A DNA stretch of 33,518 nt. It comes from Clostridia bacterium. GTDB taxonomy: Bacteria > Bacillota > Clostridia > Oscillospirales > CAG-272. Where the stretch lies: assembly GCA_017452665.1 (NCBI GenBank), contig JAFTLZ010000003.1:1-33518 (forward strand). Reading direction: 5' to 3'. The translations under genes and the position numbers were made by a program. The notes under the pieces were generated by a model. It had not been told where the DNA came from. It worked only from the letters and a program-made list of their open reading frames with translations, and did no database searches. This document shows positions 33,221-33,518 of this stretch, in pieces (positions within the stretch are counted from its first letter, which is position 1; each line of letters opens with the position of its first letter).

Positions 33221-33518
33221 TTACGGTCGGACAGAGATCAAATCCTTTACGATCTCACCCGCCATCATCAGGCCCGCAACCGACGGAACGAACGAAAGCG
33301 ATCCGGGCGCCCTCTTTTTCCCGTTTTGATCTCCCGGCGTCTGCGGTACATCCTCCGCCTGCGGCGCGGCAGGCTCGGTGGAATACACCACCTTCAGGTG
33401 CGTGATGCCGCGCACCTTCAGCTCCCGCCGCATCACCCGCGCCAACGGACACCCCGACGTTTTGGAAAGATCGGTCACACAAAAGCGTCCGGGATCCAGC
33501 TTGTTTCCCGCCCCCATG
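33221..33518 (-). CDS. tcdA: tRNA threonylcarbamoyladenosine dehydratase, C-terminal part
   Basis: Only the last ~99 codons are in the window; the 5' end lies beyond 33518. The visible MGAGNKLDPGRF, TSGCPLARVMRRELK, LKVVYSTE and GSLSFVPSVAGLMMAGE are the C-terminal half of TcdA/CsdL (ThiF/E1-like fold), which cyclises t6A37 of ANN-decoding tRNAs to ct6A. The ATG at the window edge matches an internal methionine of the family, so it is not the start. It runs 43 bases upstream of gpsA on the same strand. Confidence 0.92.
   Translation of the reverse strand, partial: MGAGNKLDPGRFCVTDLSKTSGCPLARVMRRELKVRGITHLKVVYSTEPAAPQAEDVPQTPGDQNGKKRAPGSLSFVPSVAGLMMAGEIVKDLISVRP

Noticed and set aside
1..33518. 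tRNA, rRNA, CRISPR array, transposase, phage or defence gene cluster
   Set aside because: None was recognised on either strand. Intergenic gaps are short and accounted for by promoters, leaders and terminators.

Overview
The window looks like a chromosomal segment of an anaerobic, spore-forming Clostridia bacterium, probably an uncultured Oscillospirales- or Christensenellales-like lineage. The evidence is a SpoIIE-type sporulation phosphatase, the dgt-dnaG-rpoD block typical of Clostridia, Zn-type ribosomal protein L31, the gene families present (SLOG/TGHR, DUF2752, a TatD-GpsA-TcdA cluster), strong AGGAGG-type ribosome binding sites and near-consensus sigma-A promoters. The finer taxonomy is inference. 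Base composition is close to balanced in genes, with AT-rich intergenic regions. No rRNA, tRNA, CRISPR array, insertion sequence, phage or integron was seen. I found 28 protein genes. Everything after about 4.2 kb lies on the minus strand.

Layout. 1-4.1 kb: partial spoIIE (minus), a SLOG/TGHR nucleotide-binding protein (plus), and a divergent pair of small membrane proteins (DUF2752-like, minus; DUF4190-like, plus). 4.2-6.8 kb: a metal-efflux operon in the order HMA metallochaperone-like protein, P1B-type Zn/Cd/Pb ATPase, ArsR/SmtB repressor. It has a consensus promoter and two SmtB-type operators. 6.9-10.5 kb: a nucleoside salvage operon deoD-deoB-cdd-pdp that turns nucleosides into bases and ribose phosphates. 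10.7-13.6 kb: a 963-residue orphan membrane-anchored protein. 13.7-17.5 kb: Cof-type HAD phosphatase with a glycerophosphodiester phosphodiesterase, a TagO/WecA-type sugar-phosphate transferase, and trpS. 17.7-20.6 kb: a large solute-binding-like lipoprotein whose start is frameshifted in this sequence. 20.8-27 kb: rpoD, dnaG, dgt, then yigZ and hflX. 27.1-31.3 kb: rpmE with a structured leader, an LtaS/OpgB-type phosphoglycerol transferase, and an EF-G paralogue. 31.4-33.5 kb: tatD, gpsA and the 3' end of tcdA.

Most of the region is housekeeping. No clearly new multi-gene system could be demonstrated. The points most worth a second look are the one-base frameshift at the lipoprotein start, the 963-residue orphan protein, the Asp-to-Asn change at the catalytic acid position of DeoD, the metal operon with its metal-binding domain on a separate gene and two operators, and the three-hairpin rpmE leader. 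Promoter, operator and terminator calls come from reading the sequence by eye. Functions come from motif recognition, not database searches.
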